Position numbers and translations under genes: made by a program
From: Schistocephalus solidus
Lineage: Eukaryota > Platyhelminthes > Cestoda > Diphyllobothriidea > Diphyllobothriidae
NCBI GenBank assembly: GCA_017591395.1
Contig: WEDG01003376.1
Location: 122,131 to 186,130, forward strand
DNA: 64,000 nucleotides
Direction of reading: 5' to 3'
The notes under the pieces: generated by a model
Databases searched by the model: none
The model's input: only the letters and a program-made list of their open reading frames with translations
Told to the model about the DNA's origin: nothing
Part shown: positions 1 through 11,000 of the stretch, in pieces
How the letters are laid out: every line of letters begins with the position of its first letter
How positions within the stretch are numbered: the first letter of the stretch is position 1

Positions 1-615
1 GCAACCTGCGAGCCACGACCTGCCACAGCTCTCGTGAGACACAGCATTTGTTTAGGGCTCATTTTCCCTCCCCCTCCCCCGTGAGGGGTAAGCAGTTTTG
101 TCCCTAAATAGATGGATAGATAGGGTTGCTTAGTCATCCCAGGCGGTTACCGAACTCTACTATAGGTCATGCTTTGGGTTAGTGAGAGAACGACCGATTC
201 ACCTTGGCCGCCAACGTGATTGCTGTCGCGCCCGCCATATAATTTTTCAACCTTGTGGGGAAGAGTGAAGGGTGAGTGACGAGGGAGGAGGAGAGGGGTG
301 GTGAGCAGGCAGGAGGGGAGAGAAGGGAGGGAGGGTAGGGAGGAGAAGACCTTGGGGAAGGACAGGGAGAAGGGAGCAGGCGTACCGGGTGTGGAGACCC
401 ACAAGACACCGGAGACCCTCACCTGGTTTAGCCCGCCGGTCGTGACGGTTGCCCGAGGTGTGGCCGCTGGGAAGAACCCAACTTCGAGGAGCCACAGGTG
501 CGAGCTTGGAAACTGTTAGATGCGGCAACAGGACCATTCAGCATCTGTTCGTTGAAAATGGAGCGACCAAATGCCACCTGTGTGGTGCTCCCCTAACTAG
601 TACCCTCTACGCCCC
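1..615 (-). mobile_element. 5' untranslated end of an RTE-like LINE, running off the left edge
   Basis: Read on the minus strand, this stretch matches 55,539 to about 56,025, the 5' leader of RTE-like copy 2. Shared blocks include the region around 370-510 (antisense of 55,650-55,790), the segment near 550-615 (antisense of 55,539-55,600) and the block near 1-130 (antisense of about 55,900-56,025). Similarity stops at 615, at the point equivalent to 55,539, so both copies define the same 5' end. The ORF of this copy would begin just outside the window. The copy is diverged, with many substitutions and small indels. Short open frames here are leader sequence and I do not regard them as genes. 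Confidence 0.8.
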
Positions 616-1104
616 GGTTATTTACATAAGTGCATGCGAAAAACAGTCATTGTCTAGTTGAAAATAGTAAATATAAACTACTACTTACGTATTGTAAGCA
701 GTGTAATCACATATAATTACGAGACAGCTGATGTATAAGAAGCATGATTCGTGGTTGGGGGGAGTTCAGTTATATGAATCCACACACTTGGAGAGGATAA
801 AAGGCTTTGGTTTTTCAACTCCAAGGTCAAGTGAAGATAGACATGGAGTCACACCGCACAACTGTTTTAATTTTAAATTGTTACAGAGTCCACTTGTTGC
901 TGCAGTATATGTTTGTCAAGCTGATGTTTGAATGTCTCCACAGACTGGGACATTACAATCGCTTTGGGCAAGCTGTTCTACTTTTCCTTGGCATGGTTTG
1001 AGAAAAAATAGTTTTTTACATCCAATTTTCTTTGAGGTACAATACTTTGAAGGGATGGCTCCGGAGGTTATTTGTAATGACGAGTTTGAAGAATTAATCG
1101 CAAA
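616..1104. other. AT-rich spacer, nothing recognised
   Basis: No coding similarity, RNA motif or shared repeat was seen between the RTE-like leader and the first CR1-like fragment. Confidence 0.5.
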
Positions 1105-1735
1105 GGAGGGCTGAGTTCAAGCCACGTACGGTACGGAAAGACTGTAACAAGTCTCTGCGAAAGTGCCTATAACTTAGAGGATAGAGGTTTAGTTGATTTA
1201 GACGGATCTATATGGCAGTGCAACTTGACCTCGTATTTCTTGTCTCCACATCCTTTCGAGTAGGTTGTAATCCTGCTGCGTGCAGGGTCTCCAGGCATAA
1301 ATCAAATATTCAAGATGCAGCCTTACGAAACTTCATAAAAATAATTGTCATCGAAAACTGTAAATGCCCGCTTGATGACGTACAGCGCTGAAATTGCTTT
1401 TTTTAGCCACCTTGCAACCTTGTATAGTAGGCTTTAGTTTCTCTGTCTCTTCAGTGTTTCGGTTTCGCAGAGTGATATTTCGTTCAGATATCAGATGCTG
1501 ATATATCCGCAAATATAGCCCAGTCACAGTTTAATTCCTGTACACAGCCGTTGATGAACAAGAGAAAAAGGGTCGGTCCGAGCATTGAACCTTGCGGGAC
1601 TATAATCTATATGACTGTGAACATTAATCGTAGTCCCGTACACAGATAACAGCAAGAGATTCTTGTGCGGGACACTTTTGATGGCCTTCTGGAAACCAAT
1701 GAAAGCCGCATGCGCTGTCTTTTGCACTGAGTGCT
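1105..1735 (-). mobile_element. CR1-like LINE reverse-transcriptase fragment, antisense and decayed
   Basis: The minus strand encodes pieces of a non-LTR reverse transcriptase in broken frames. Near 1,660-1,727 it reads FIGFQKAIKSVPHKNLL, equivalent to the motif A segment YIDFQKVFDSVPHQCLL of the plus-strand copy at about 3,350. Near 1,240-1,390 it carries the segment equivalent to the plus copy's FVRPHLEYAIQAWRPWTQHDYN. Nucleotide similarity to 3,900-4,190 is plain when read in reverse. It is truncated at both ends and has internal stops and deletions, so it is a dead fragment. Confidence 0.75.
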
Positions 1736-2174
1736 CCTGTCCATCTATATATCATATAAAGTAAGTTCGTTACACACTATCTCTTTCTACGGAATCTATT
1801 ATGCGCATGTGAAAGTCGTTTTTGTTGCTCTAAGAAACACATTGGCTCTTGTTTTCTTACATTTTTTCCATCGTTTAGTAGCAGATCATAATACAGTTGA
1901 TTGGTCTGTAATTATTCGCGGGTGACTTTACTGACCCTTCATATAGTGGTGTAATTCATGCATATATCCAATAGATGTGGTAAGAACTGGAATCGAACGA
2001 CGATTGGAAAAGAATGGACGGTGATTTGGTTATTTCCTCAGTGAGCTCCTTAAGTAATCTGCGCGTTTTGCCATTTGGAGCTGGGAATCTTGACTCATTT
2101 AGCGCCAACCACTCTTTGCAAACGGTCGCTTCGGCAAAATTTACAGCCTTAGCCATTGGACCTTCATCTTAGTC

Positions 2175-4590
2175 GTAGTTGTGAGAAGGAAATTCGCTAG
2201 TTGTTTAGATCTCGTCTTCACTAAAGATCTTGACAGTATAGACGAGGTACACTGCCTTCCTCCACTTGGTCGAAGTGATCAAGCAGTACTTTCATGGGAG
2301 TATGGTTTATATTCTGTGCCATCTGCAAATAATGAAACCAGACCCAATATATGGCGAGGAGACTTTTGCAAGATGAGAGTTGAGGCATCACGAATAGACT
2401 GGGATCTTCTCTTCTCCGGGAATGTCACTGAGGACTGAAATTTATTTAAGGAGCGTTTGTTTAATCTAATAAAATGCCATTGTCCGGCGTCACAACTTAG
2501 GATATTAAACAGACCACAGTGGTTAACAAGGGATATAAAAAGGGAGCTTTACAGGAAAGGAAGTCTTTTGAAGAAATTTTGCCGATCGAATGAAAATTTA
2601 GCCTTGCAAGCATACAAAACTCGAAGGAACAAGGTTAAAAGCTTGATGTTCAAAAGCCGACGGGATTACGAGAGGGATTTGCTCCAGCGAGCAGTTCACA
2701 ATCCCAAATTGCTCTACAGCTATGTAAGAAAAATCGCATGTAGCAGGAACCCGATTCCTGTTATGAGAAACGATGACGGTTTCAAGATATCAGAAAGGAA
2801 GAACAAAGCTGAAAATTTTTCACAGTTCTTTCAGTTGGTTTTCACCAGAGAAGCTGCTTTATTCCATCTAGTTACGAGACTATGGGAACGCCAATTATTC
2901 ATGATATGCTCTTTCGAGAAAAGACGGTCTTGGAAGAACTAAAAATTTTGAAGGCATGCAAATCCCCTGGTCCCGAAGAGATTCCAGTAAAGCTACTCCT
3001 CGAACTTGCTCGAGAGCTGGCGAAACTGCTATCCTTTCTGTGCCAGAAATCGTACGATACGGGAATTCTTCCTACCGACTGAAAAACAGCCCACATCACA
3101 CCGCTTCACAAAATTGGAAGTCGTGCATTTGCTACAAACTACAGACCTGTCAGCCTGACCTCAATCTGTTTCAAGGTTATGGAGAAGGTTATCAAAAAGG
3201 AATTGATTAAATATTTAGAAACCAGTAAACTCTTATCAACTGTAAAATACGGTTTTCGTAGGGGAAGATCGTGTGTTACGAAATTACTTTATAAGATGCA
3301 AAGCTGGATAAAAGCACTTGACGCCAAAGACAATGTGCATGTGGCCTACATTGATTTCCAGAAGGTCTTCGATAGTGTTCCACACCAGTGTCTCCTTTAA
3401 AAAGTGAGAATGTTTGGTATTTGAGGCAAAATTCTCACGTGGATCAAGAATTTTCTCGTTGGTCGTTCCCATGTGGTCTTTTTGTAGGCAGATCGTGATC
3501 AAAGCGCTCAGTCATCGAGAGGGGAGTCCCACAAGGTTCAGTGCTCGGACCAATCCTATTTCTCTTGTTCATCAATGATTAAGTACAGGAATTGGACTGT
3601 GACTTTGCTTCATTCGTGGAAGATATAAAAATCTGGAAAGTTATCCACAATGCTGCCGATGGATACGATTTGCAAGAAAATCTTCGTCGATTAGACGAGT
3701 GGTCCCGCAAATGGCTCTTGTCCTTCAACTCAAACAAATGCGCCCTGCTACGTCAAGTATATCGAAATCAGGTCACTGATATGTGACCCTACTAGTTGAA
3801 TGGTTTGCCACTCCGAGAAGCACACACAGAAGGATCTTGGAGTTTGGATGAAAGACAACCTGAAGTCTTCTACTCAATGTTGCAAGGCAGCTAAATCCAC
3901 CAATTCAATGCTGTACGCTATCAAGTGGGCATTTAAAGTTTTCGATGAAGAGTGCTTTTCTAAAGTCTTTGGTACGTTTGTAAGGCCACATCTTGAATAT
4001 GCGATCCAAGCTTGGCGACCATGGACCCAACATGATTACAACGTGCACGAAAGGGTCAGCAGTGAGCCACAAAATTAGTAAGAGGTCAAGGTGAACTGCC
4101 ATATGAGATTCTTCTAAATAACCTAAAGCTCTATCCTCTGAGTTATAGGCAGTTGCGCGGAGACTTGATACAAACCTTTCGTATCTTGTGTGGCATGGAT
4201 TGCACCCTCCTATGTGGTGACTTTTTTCAACTTGCCACTACGAATAATCTCCGAGGTCGTCCATACAAACTAAGTGTGTCCCAAGTAATATTGGATGTGA
4301 TGAGGTATTTTTTCACCAACCGTGTCGTGGAACCATGGAAAAACCTACCTGAGGCAATTGTTATGTCCCAGTCTGTGATTACATTCAAACATCGGCTTTG
4401 ACATACATATGTTGCAGCACCATGAAGACTATGTGACTACTTAACCTTATTAATAGCAGTGAACCGCGTAAAGCTGCCTGCATTCACTTGACTGTAACTT
4501 TTTACATTGCTTCTTATTCTTGCTAGTTTTTATGTAACAAATAGGGATTTCAAAAAGGCGTAAGCCTATTTTCCTCAAATACACTGAACT
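2175..4590 (+). mobile_element. CR1-like (Jockey superfamily) LINE, 5'-truncated and frameshifted
   Basis: The remains of one pol ORF spread over several frames. From 2,181 there is the end of an apurinic endonuclease (SCLDLVFTKDLDSIDEV, LPPLGRSDQAVL). From 2,880 the reverse transcriptase follows: KSPGPEEIPVKLLLELAREL, then VMEKVIKKELIKYLE, YGFRRGRSCVTKLLY, motif A YIDFQKVFDSVPH and motif B GVPQGSVLGPILFLLFIND. Motif C is damaged: FASFVEDIKIW has E where an active copy would have the second catalytic D. From 4,250 comes the C-terminal piece YFFTNRVVEPWKNLPEAIV. Frames change at least five times and there are internal stops. The 3' end near 4,570-4,590 has the ACTGAACTGA-type short repeats also seen antisense at 19.45 and 35.29 kb. 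It is inactive. Confidence 0.85.
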
Positions 4591-5044
4591 GAGCTGAAAA
4601 TGAAGACTGAATTAATAAATTCTGCAAACTGTCAAGCTTTTGCTTCTTCCCTCTACATTTTCGCTAGTCTTCAGAAGGGGGGCAGGGTCTCTATTTCGTG
4701 TGTTCTGTCTCATGTAACTGTAGACTATCTTCAAATCTTCCAACACGCGGTTCAGTATATCACTCTCGAAAATCTTTTCGTGTCTAAGTTGTTTGAAATG
4801 GTTCTACTGTGCTCTGTGTGCGTTTAGGGACACAGAATTCCCTTCAGCTGTAGATTCGCTCCCAAAACCTCCTATTTTTATTCATTTCTTTTTTTATGCC
4901 TGAGTCAGGCACTGTAGTCCGTTGTATAGCCTTTTCCTTGAAATCTGGCAGTATTTCCTGAGGTGAATATGCAATAACGGACTAATTCATACCCAATCAT
5001 CGGCTTTATTGTCAGAAAGGTTCATTCTCAGTTTATGTTGTTGA
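4591..5044. other. Spacer between LINE fragments
   Basis: No gene, RNA motif or clear repeat recognised. Confidence 0.4.
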
Positions 5045-5265
5045 TTTTGGCCTTCGCTTAATCGAAGTCGCCCCGCGAAATATTTCTTCTGATTCTGGTC
5101 TGATGCATGGGCACCGAAGAGGGTGAATAGGTCCGGTAAGGTACAACGTGGTCGCGTTGACCTAGAGGCGGTAGATATTGAAACTCATAAACGCTGTCCA
5201 GTGATTTTGTCAGCCTCACGTCCAGGTGGTTTGACTGCTGACTCTCACGCACGCTTTTTGGGAAA
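5045..5265 (-). mobile_element. CR1-like LINE endonuclease fragment, antisense
   Basis: The minus strand encodes HLDVRLTKSLDSVYEFQYLP followed by PLGQRDHVVPY, and then a segment ending RNISRGDFD. This aligns with the endonuclease end of the plus-strand LINE at 2,181-2,370 (CLDLVFTKDLDSIDEVHCLP, WRGDF). It is a third, short and diverged copy of the same or a close family. Confidence 0.7.
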
Positions 5266-8090
5266 TAAGAAATGCTGAATGAAGAATTACCTGAGCGCTA
5301 CGTCAAAGGAACGTCGGTCGAAAGCTAGTTCTGGACGCTAATCAAATAGCGGTGCATTAAATTATCCAATTATCAAGATGTCCGGCCGAGTAGTATATAT
5401 TTCTAGCTCCTGTAGCAGACGAGCGTTAGCCTCAGAGTCACATCTCTGTGGTCGATAGACGGTCAGAAATTCAAGGCTTTATGATTTCGGTACCTTTATA
5501 GTGAGTCAGGTAGTTAAGGCAACGAATGCAAACTGTTCCTTTTTTTCTGACAAAAGCAAGCCGTGTTTTACGTATGCGACAGCTTCCCCTCGACACCCTC
5601 TCCTATCTCCTCAAAACAAAATGAAATTCCGGCAGTGGAATTTGCAGTAATTCACGTTTTCAACCAGGTTTCTGTAAAATAAATAATGTCCGGGATAGGT
5701 CACAGGTGTGGATTTTCAGTTCATCTAACCTGGACAGCATACAGTGCAAGTATGTGTATATAAATACGTGATTCAAATTTTTGGAGTTTTATTACGGTGA
5801 AGCATGATGCCTATATTTAAGGAACCTATTGCATCCTCATTTGAATGGGTTCTGTCCAACGAATAAGGGGAGAACGCTGCTGTTACTGGTAATTGGAGAT
5901 CAATAGGTTCAACTGCCATTTCTGTGATATTGTTCTAAGTTTCCAGTATAAATTTGCGATATTTTATTCTCCCTGCTGGCGTGCAGTCCGGTTGTAAAAC
6001 GCCGTGGACGGTAATCTTGATTCCGAATAGTCGTGAAATAATAAGGTCTGATTTTGTATTGATATGCTAACACTCCCTTAATTGGTTGATGAAGTGGAGG
6101 CTCTGATATGTCGATTGAGCACTATCCAAGTGTAAAAGTCTTTTGTGCCGAAATTTCGTCATTGGGTAGGAGAAGCTTGTTAAGGAGACATTGGCAGTCT
6201 TCCGCGACTCACTGTTCAAGGTATCCCGGAATTATCACGCAATGCCCTCTGTCCGGATAGTCTTTCGATATCAGAGTGATTTCTTGACCTGAGAAATGTC
6301 ACCTATGGTTGCCAGGAACGGACGATGACATAGTTTGCATTCTATTACAATTCACATGCGTTGCTGTTTCGTTTGTTATATATCAGTCCTTAAACACAAC
6401 AAAAACTAGATCGATCTCTAAGATGCTATCGTTATCTACGAAACACCTATCCGAGCTAGCTCCATTGCTAAGCTCTGTTTGGTTTCGGTTATAAAGGAAA
6501 TCGGGCGTTGCAGACCCTTATAATTGTCTTGATGAAAAACGCATCGAAAACTACACCCACAACATCCAGTTTGTTTGATTGAACAGCCTTGGTCAATGGA
6601 ACCGTACGTTCAATTGTGAAATCGGTTGGCTTTAAATGCAACTAGAGTTATATTGGGTTTGAATCGTTGTCCGGTGTCTGACACCTTGATGTAGGATCTC
6701 GTTTACGTTGCTAAGGAACTTTCTTATTTTTCGTTTTCTTTGTTTTTTCCTATTTATCTGGAAACTGGATGGCTGAGTGGATTAAAATCCTAATGTTTTT
6801 CATCTCATATTCCAGCTCGAGGACTTTCTGCACAATCTGCGTCTTCACATTTCACGTCTTTGAAAGCTACTAAGATTTTATCCGCTTTGCGGGAGCGAAC
6901 TACATACAAAATGCCCATCCATGCAATGCATTTGGGGATTTGTTTCAACTTAGAAACGAAAATTTCACATGAGACACTTTTCTGAATATTTTGGTAAACA
7001 ACTTACCTACGTTTGTTGGCAGGACAGAGTAAAAATCGCGTCGGTGCGCTTTTGTCCACGTTTGAATCTTCGCGACTTTCGATGCCCATGTATAGTTTTT
7101 GATAAATTTGGACGTATATGAAGCGTTTGCACGAAAAATATGAAGCAACTGCAATTAAGAAGGAAATGTTAAATGACTCATATATTTTTGCTTAAGTAGT
7201 TCCAGGAGACCTGGGGGCGAAAATGAGACGATGATCAAGTTGTATACCCTTACAAATATTTCAGAATAGCCATCTGAGGATAAAGTTTTTGTTTGTGCAA
7301 ACTGAAATTTTGGCATCTCAGGACGGCAACAGTGTAAACTCGATCAAAATTTGAAAAAGGCGAAGATCTGCGGTCGTCGAAAATTTGAACTCAAAATCGT
7401 AATTTGCCGTTGTTCAATTCGATAATGATGTGTTTGGTAAAATTTACTTGAAATCGTTCGGAATCACTTGGAGTATTCCGCAAACGTCTGACTTCTTTGA
7501 AGAAAAAAGATTATGTACTGTTGCAACTAGTATAGACGGAGGCTACGACAATGGTGTATAATTAATTTGTTTCCTTTAAATTACAGGGATTTTCACATTG
7601 ACCTCATTCAGACCTGCCACATTTTAACAAGCAGTGAGTGTCCATAGATTTGAAGGACTTCGTTAAATAAGCTGGGATTGACCACCTGCTTGGTCATCCC
7701 TTTAAACCGCTGAGGAAGATGGCCCCCATAGTCGTCCGAAGGCTAGCCCCCAGAAAAAGCATTTTTAGCCAGCAATGGAATTCCCTGCTGTGATGGCCCT
7801 TTTTAGTTTTTGTTGTAAAGTTTTAATGCAGGCGTAATACGCATTTTCTGCGAAAATGCTGTAAATAAAACGTGATTGCATCGACGGCCACAGTTTGCGC
7901 CTGACTCACACATACCAATAACTGAACACTTTCTGGAATCAGAAATTTATCATAGGTGATAGACATTTTTTGGAAAGGATTGGGGGCTCAAGCGCGATTG
8001 TTTTATTTTCTACATTCATTTTCTACACTGCTGCAATGGAAAAGTTTAAATAATCTGATTCTCATGTTCATAGTTTAAATATCACTGCGG
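5266..8090. other. Upstream region of the SUGP1 gene, no feature recognised
   Basis: AT-rich sequence with only short unconvincing open frames on both strands. It presumably contains the SUGP1 promoter, but I cannot point to a defined promoter element. Confidence 0.4.
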
Positions 8091-11000
8091 ATGAGCTCTA
8101 ATATTCCTTTTAAGAATGATGGGAGTTTTTTGGAATTATTCAAGCAAATGCAAGGTAATCGATTACCGATTTTTCTTTATACATTGCTAGCCGAGCAAGA
8201 GCGTGTTAATATTGAATCAGTGTCTCTGAATATACCCGTGGTAATTTAAGCACTAGCATTTTGAGCTTTTCTACAGGTTAAGAATGAGCGGCGACCTGAA
8301 GCAGAACAGTAAGTTAGCTATTTAAAACATTTCTTTTTAGAATGCCCCTCGAAGATGCTTTACCATCAGGTAGCGAAATTAGTTGATGCATTGCTACTCA
8401 ATCTGCGTTATTACCTGAGTTTACACATGTCTTTCCAGTTCCTCCTCCCGATAATCAGCAGGTTCTAATCGCTATCGAAAGTCTTGTTATGAGAGTCGCT
8501 GGTCTTACCCCTGAGTTGGGAAGGATGGAAATTGCAAAGTTTGAGGACAGTATACAATACTGGTTTGTTATTTTGGTCCATATTTATTCTTAGGTTTCTG
8601 ACCCTTCCTGAGACGGATGAGTATAAATTTTTTCAGAAGCGGCTCCTCGAAGAAAGAAAAAAGCGCAAGCCGCAGTCTAAAAAAGGTAAGTTTTCTCAGC
8701 CACGTACACGTAGATTTATATATTAATTTGATACTAATATGAGAAGCTTCTTTCTTGGTATCTCGTTGTTTTCAAATAATTTTGCGATAAACTCTCGCTG
8801 TCTTGTGAATCTGCTACGTACACTTTTTGAACTGCCTCTTCCTATTGTTTAGCGTGAGGTCTTTTTTACCCTAGTTGGTTTCTGTGGGCAATCACAAAAC
8901 AAGACGCCAATTGGATACTGCTGATTATTTTTCTGTTTTCGAAGGGTTTATTTAGCAAAAAATTTTCTTCCTAACGTAAATAAATATGGCTTCTATAACG
9001 ATTTAAGTGTAAATGAAGTCTCTTTTATATATATAAGTTTTGATTTCTTCATAAGACTTGTTTTTACCTAGATGGCGCCGTATAATTACTTTAGGGTTAG
9101 ACTTCGCCTTTATTTGTTTTCGAATGATAATATTCTATCCAAGTCATGATGTATATAATTCTGATCTTCGTTAGGAAACTTTGTTCTCTGCCTAGTTCAG
9201 AACGGCTCATTCATTCCTCTCATTATTTTTAAGGTTTTCCAGACGCATCCTCAGTGCCGTACAGTCTCAGTGACATCAAGTTGCCACCTGAGAAACCGCC
9301 GGCCTCCTCTATTCGGGGCTCTCGCACGTGTCTTCTGCCGACTCCTAACGCTCAGTCTCAGGGCGAAACTTCACCTACCGTAGTTGTTAAAACCGAGGCA
9401 CCATCAGATAACCCTGATCCTGCCCCCGTGCAGAAAAAATCAGAACCTCTCCTAACCACTCCTAGGCGAATTCTCCTTCCTACTGAAATTAAGCCTGAAT
9501 CAGCTGAAGACCAATCTTCTCAAGCTGAAGCTATTCGATCTCAAAAGCGAAAATCGCGTTGGGATTCCGAGCCGGTGGAAAAGGTGGATGCACCCGAGCT
9601 AACAACCGAGCAGGCAATACTTGCGGATGCCATTGCAGCAGCAAAAAGAGCTGCAGAATTGGCTGCTGCTTCCAGAGCAAACTCCTCAGGCGAGTGTTAC
9701 CTAAAATTGTAATTAGTACATGTTTTGAAGTGGCGTTTCCTTCAGGTACTGCATAATCTTAGCGGACATATTGAGCCGTAACTTTGTTTTTTCAAACTCC
9801 TGTATTATTACTTTTTACCTCGTCATACCGTCGACATCAGTCATACAATCGTTTTTTTGCTACAGTTATGATTGCACCTTTAGCCACCACATTGCTGCCA
9901 TTGATTCGATCACTGCTTTTTTCTTAAAGTATCTCCGGTCACTAAGATTGTACAGATAGATTAAGGGTTTTCCCCTAGATGGTAAGGCCCTGGTGTCTTC
10001 GGTTTTTGGTAGTTTGAATCGGCCTTGGCTATGGAGGTAATACCGAAGATTATATTTTAATAAATGCTGGCAACGAGCCCCTATACGTCACTAAAGTTAT
10101 GTAAAACTAAACAGTTACAGTTTCCTTTTGCAAGTAGGTTATTATTTTAATTCATATTCAATATTAAATTTGCAGTGCTCATATGAAGAATTTTATAATT
10201 GTTTTACCTGTCCTGTGTAATTTAATCCTCCTGTCTTGTTCAAATTTCATTTTTTAGCCAAATATATTCTAGTCATAGAAGCGCCCGTTTGCTGCAATTA
10301 CGTAATTTGTAAATTTTATCGATATATAAACGTCGAATCGCTGAACTCCGGTTTGAAACCGACCGAATAGTAAACGAATCATTCATTCACCTGATGGTTG
10401 CATTCCAACGTAAATTATCAACACATTTTTGAGATACGTTTGCGTCTTCTAATCGAGTATTGGTGAATCACATAGTAACGCTTTTTATTTGTAGGCATTC
10501 CTATTGTACAAAATCCCAATACGCTTCAAGCCAAACACTTCACTGGGGGAGCGGCACTAAGCGCCGATCAAGCATATCAAATACAATACCAGAAGGAGGT
10601 AAGTGAATGCATTGGACTCGCAACTAGTTCAGACGCGTGACAGATGTCAGCACTTGAATGTGTTAATATAAACTACCGCGCTCCTGTTCCGTTTACCATA
10701 GTTCTTATGTTGCAGCAGATGAAGATGTCCACGAAATATCAGAAAATTCCGAATAACTCAGAAGTGGCGGTCGATGCAGCAAGGACGTCTAAAAATAAAA
10801 CAAAGTTAGTAGAAGTAATATCAAGCCCCAACACTCGTTTTTTTGGGCAACCGAAAAAAATTGGTCAACAGCCTAATATTTAAATTTATTTATTTGCCCC
10901 GGTTCGGAAAAACACGGTAGCCTTGATGGACTTCAAGCCCACGATAGCAAGGGGAAGGCTTGAGTGCAGCCAAACCTCTAGCCCCTTGAACTACGAGGCC

